Of a stretch of DNA of 39,015 bases, positions 38,433-39,015 are shown piece after piece (positions within the stretch are counted from its first letter, which is position 1; each line of letters starts with the position of its first letter). Under the pieces are notes generated by a model that saw nothing but the letters and a program-made list of their open reading frames with translations, did no database searches and was not told the origin of the DNA. Source of the stretch: Candidatus Aenigmatarchaeota archaeon (GTDB lineage Archaea > Aenigmatarchaeota > Aenigmatarchaeia > GW2011-AR5); the NCBI GenBank assembly GCA_018304565.1, contig JAGVVX010000007.1, forward strand, positions 1-39,015, in the 5' to 3' direction. A program made the position numbers and the translations under genes.

Positions 38433-39015
38433 ATGAAACCAAAGGCGTTTTTATGCAGATCGCCCATAGGCTTATTTGCGTTCTCCGGGACCGGCGAGCT
38501 GCTCCATTACAGTCTTTTTAGCAGAAAGCCACAAACAGCGGTCGCTGAGTTTGAAACAGCGTCCTTGGAATTGCAGGATTTTGATGTTTCAGAAAGCCCG
38601 AACAACTTCAGGTTCTTGAGGAAAAACTTCCGGGAGTATGCTGAAAACCTGGGGTTTGCTAAGAGCCAAGAGCTGACGGAATTCCTCTCTAATTTTACAG
38701 AAATAATCTCCAAGAAAAGGATGAAATCGCTCATAAATCGCGACAGGCTAATCATTCAGGCCAGCAATTCCCTTGAAGACATCGTAAAGATACAAAACCT
38801 TGTCAATGAGAGGCTTCGCGAGTGGTATTTGCTGCATTATCCTGAACTCAAGCAGAAAGAAATGCCCGAGTGGATAATGAAATACGGCAACAGGGCAAAT
38901 TCTCCTAACTTCAAAGAAAGTGTAGGCATTGACCTTACGGAAAGCGACGAGAAGATACTCTTAGATTCAGCTCGTTTGGTACTGTCAATAACAGAACAAA
39001 GGAAAAAACTGGAAA
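38433..39015 (+). CDS. nop5: Nop5 (C/D box sRNP core protein), 5' part
   Basis: The frame begins with ATG at 38433 and runs past the window edge, giving 194 residues. MKPKAFLCRSPIGLFAF is the N-terminal domain that binds fibrillarin. NRDRLIIQASNSLEDIVKIQ, LNERLREWYLLHYPEL-like (read here as NERLREWYLLHYPEL) and the coiled-coil that follows match Nop5/Nop56/58. The NOP domain lies outside the window. The protein guides 2'-O-methylation of rRNA and tRNA. Intron-rich tRNAs may be among its targets, but that is inference. Confidence 0.92.
   Translation, partial: MKPKAFLCRSPIGLFAFSGTGELLHYSLFSRKPQTAVAEFETASLELQDFDVSESPNNFRFLRKNFREYAENLGFAKSQELTEFLSNFTEIISKKRMKSLINRDRLIIQASNSLEDIVKIQNLVNERLREWYLLHYPELKQKEMPEWIMKYGNRANSPNFKESVGIDLTESDEKILLDSARLVLSITEQRKKLE

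Overview
The window is archaeal. It encodes archaeal-type LeuRS, PheRS and alpha2 GlyRS, both subunits of topoisomerase VI, a thermosome subunit, aIF1A, an NMD3-like protein, a Dim2/Pno1-like KH protein, eS17, Nop5, TrmY and a tRNA splicing endonuclease subunit. TATA-like boxes lie about 25-30 nt upstream of several starts, and some genes look leaderless. Small genes, trimmed enzymes, an archaellum/Tad-like pilus cluster, heavily interrupted tRNA genes and a tRNA-Ile with a UAU anticodon suggest a reduced-genome, DPANN-like archaeon. That lineage call is inference.

Layout. 1-3.4 kb: end of a coiled-coil gene, leuS and a small orphan gene. 3.5-4.7 kb: tRNA-Arg(TCT) with two introns at unusual positions, a double hairpin and a MinD-family ATPase. 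4.8-9.4 kb: pheST divergent from glyS across a palindromic promoter region. 9.4-13.6 kb: a CBS-domain protein with a hibernation-factor-like tail, an endA-like gene without the catalytic lysine, an alpha/beta hydrolase, trmY and a small Cys-rich membrane protein. 13.6-15.0 kb: a LAGLIDADG gene running antisense into an intron-rich tRNA-Phe, a Nudix gene, and a tRNA-Asn that stops in its T loop. 15.0-19.3 kb (minus): nmd3-aIF1A-KH-top6B-top6A. 19.4-26.2 kb (minus): an eight-gene type IV pilus-like operon. 26.4-31.5 kb: hypothetical genes, thermosome, an HTH regulator and tRNA-Ile(TAT) with two introns. 31.5-33.05 kb: a shortened UMP kinase gene and tRNA-Val(CAC), next to a LAGLIDADG element bounded by a 25-bp copy of the tRNA 3' end. 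33.0-37.2 kb: mevalonate kinase, a mevalonate decarboxylase-family enzyme, isopentenyl phosphate kinase, a CYTH-like protein and an IDI-like Nudix protein that has Ala where the catalytic Cys is expected. 37.4-39.0 kb: a second alpha/beta hydrolase, eS17 and the start of nop5.

Three themes stand out. (1) tRNA processing: all five tRNA loci carry insertions, mostly outside the usual 37/38 site; tRNA-Asn has no 3' acceptor half in the window and could be half of a split tRNA; the local EndA has Ala in place of the catalytic Lys, so a catalytic partner is expected elsewhere. (2) Dispersed palindromes: one type abuts the TATA boxes of five genes; another forms about 100-nt leaders that end at the start codons of two unrelated genes. 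(3) Two LAGLIDADG genes have C-termini encoded by the antisense strand of a tRNA, and one is bounded by a duplicated tRNA 3' end. I saw no CRISPR array, rRNA or ordinary insertion sequence.
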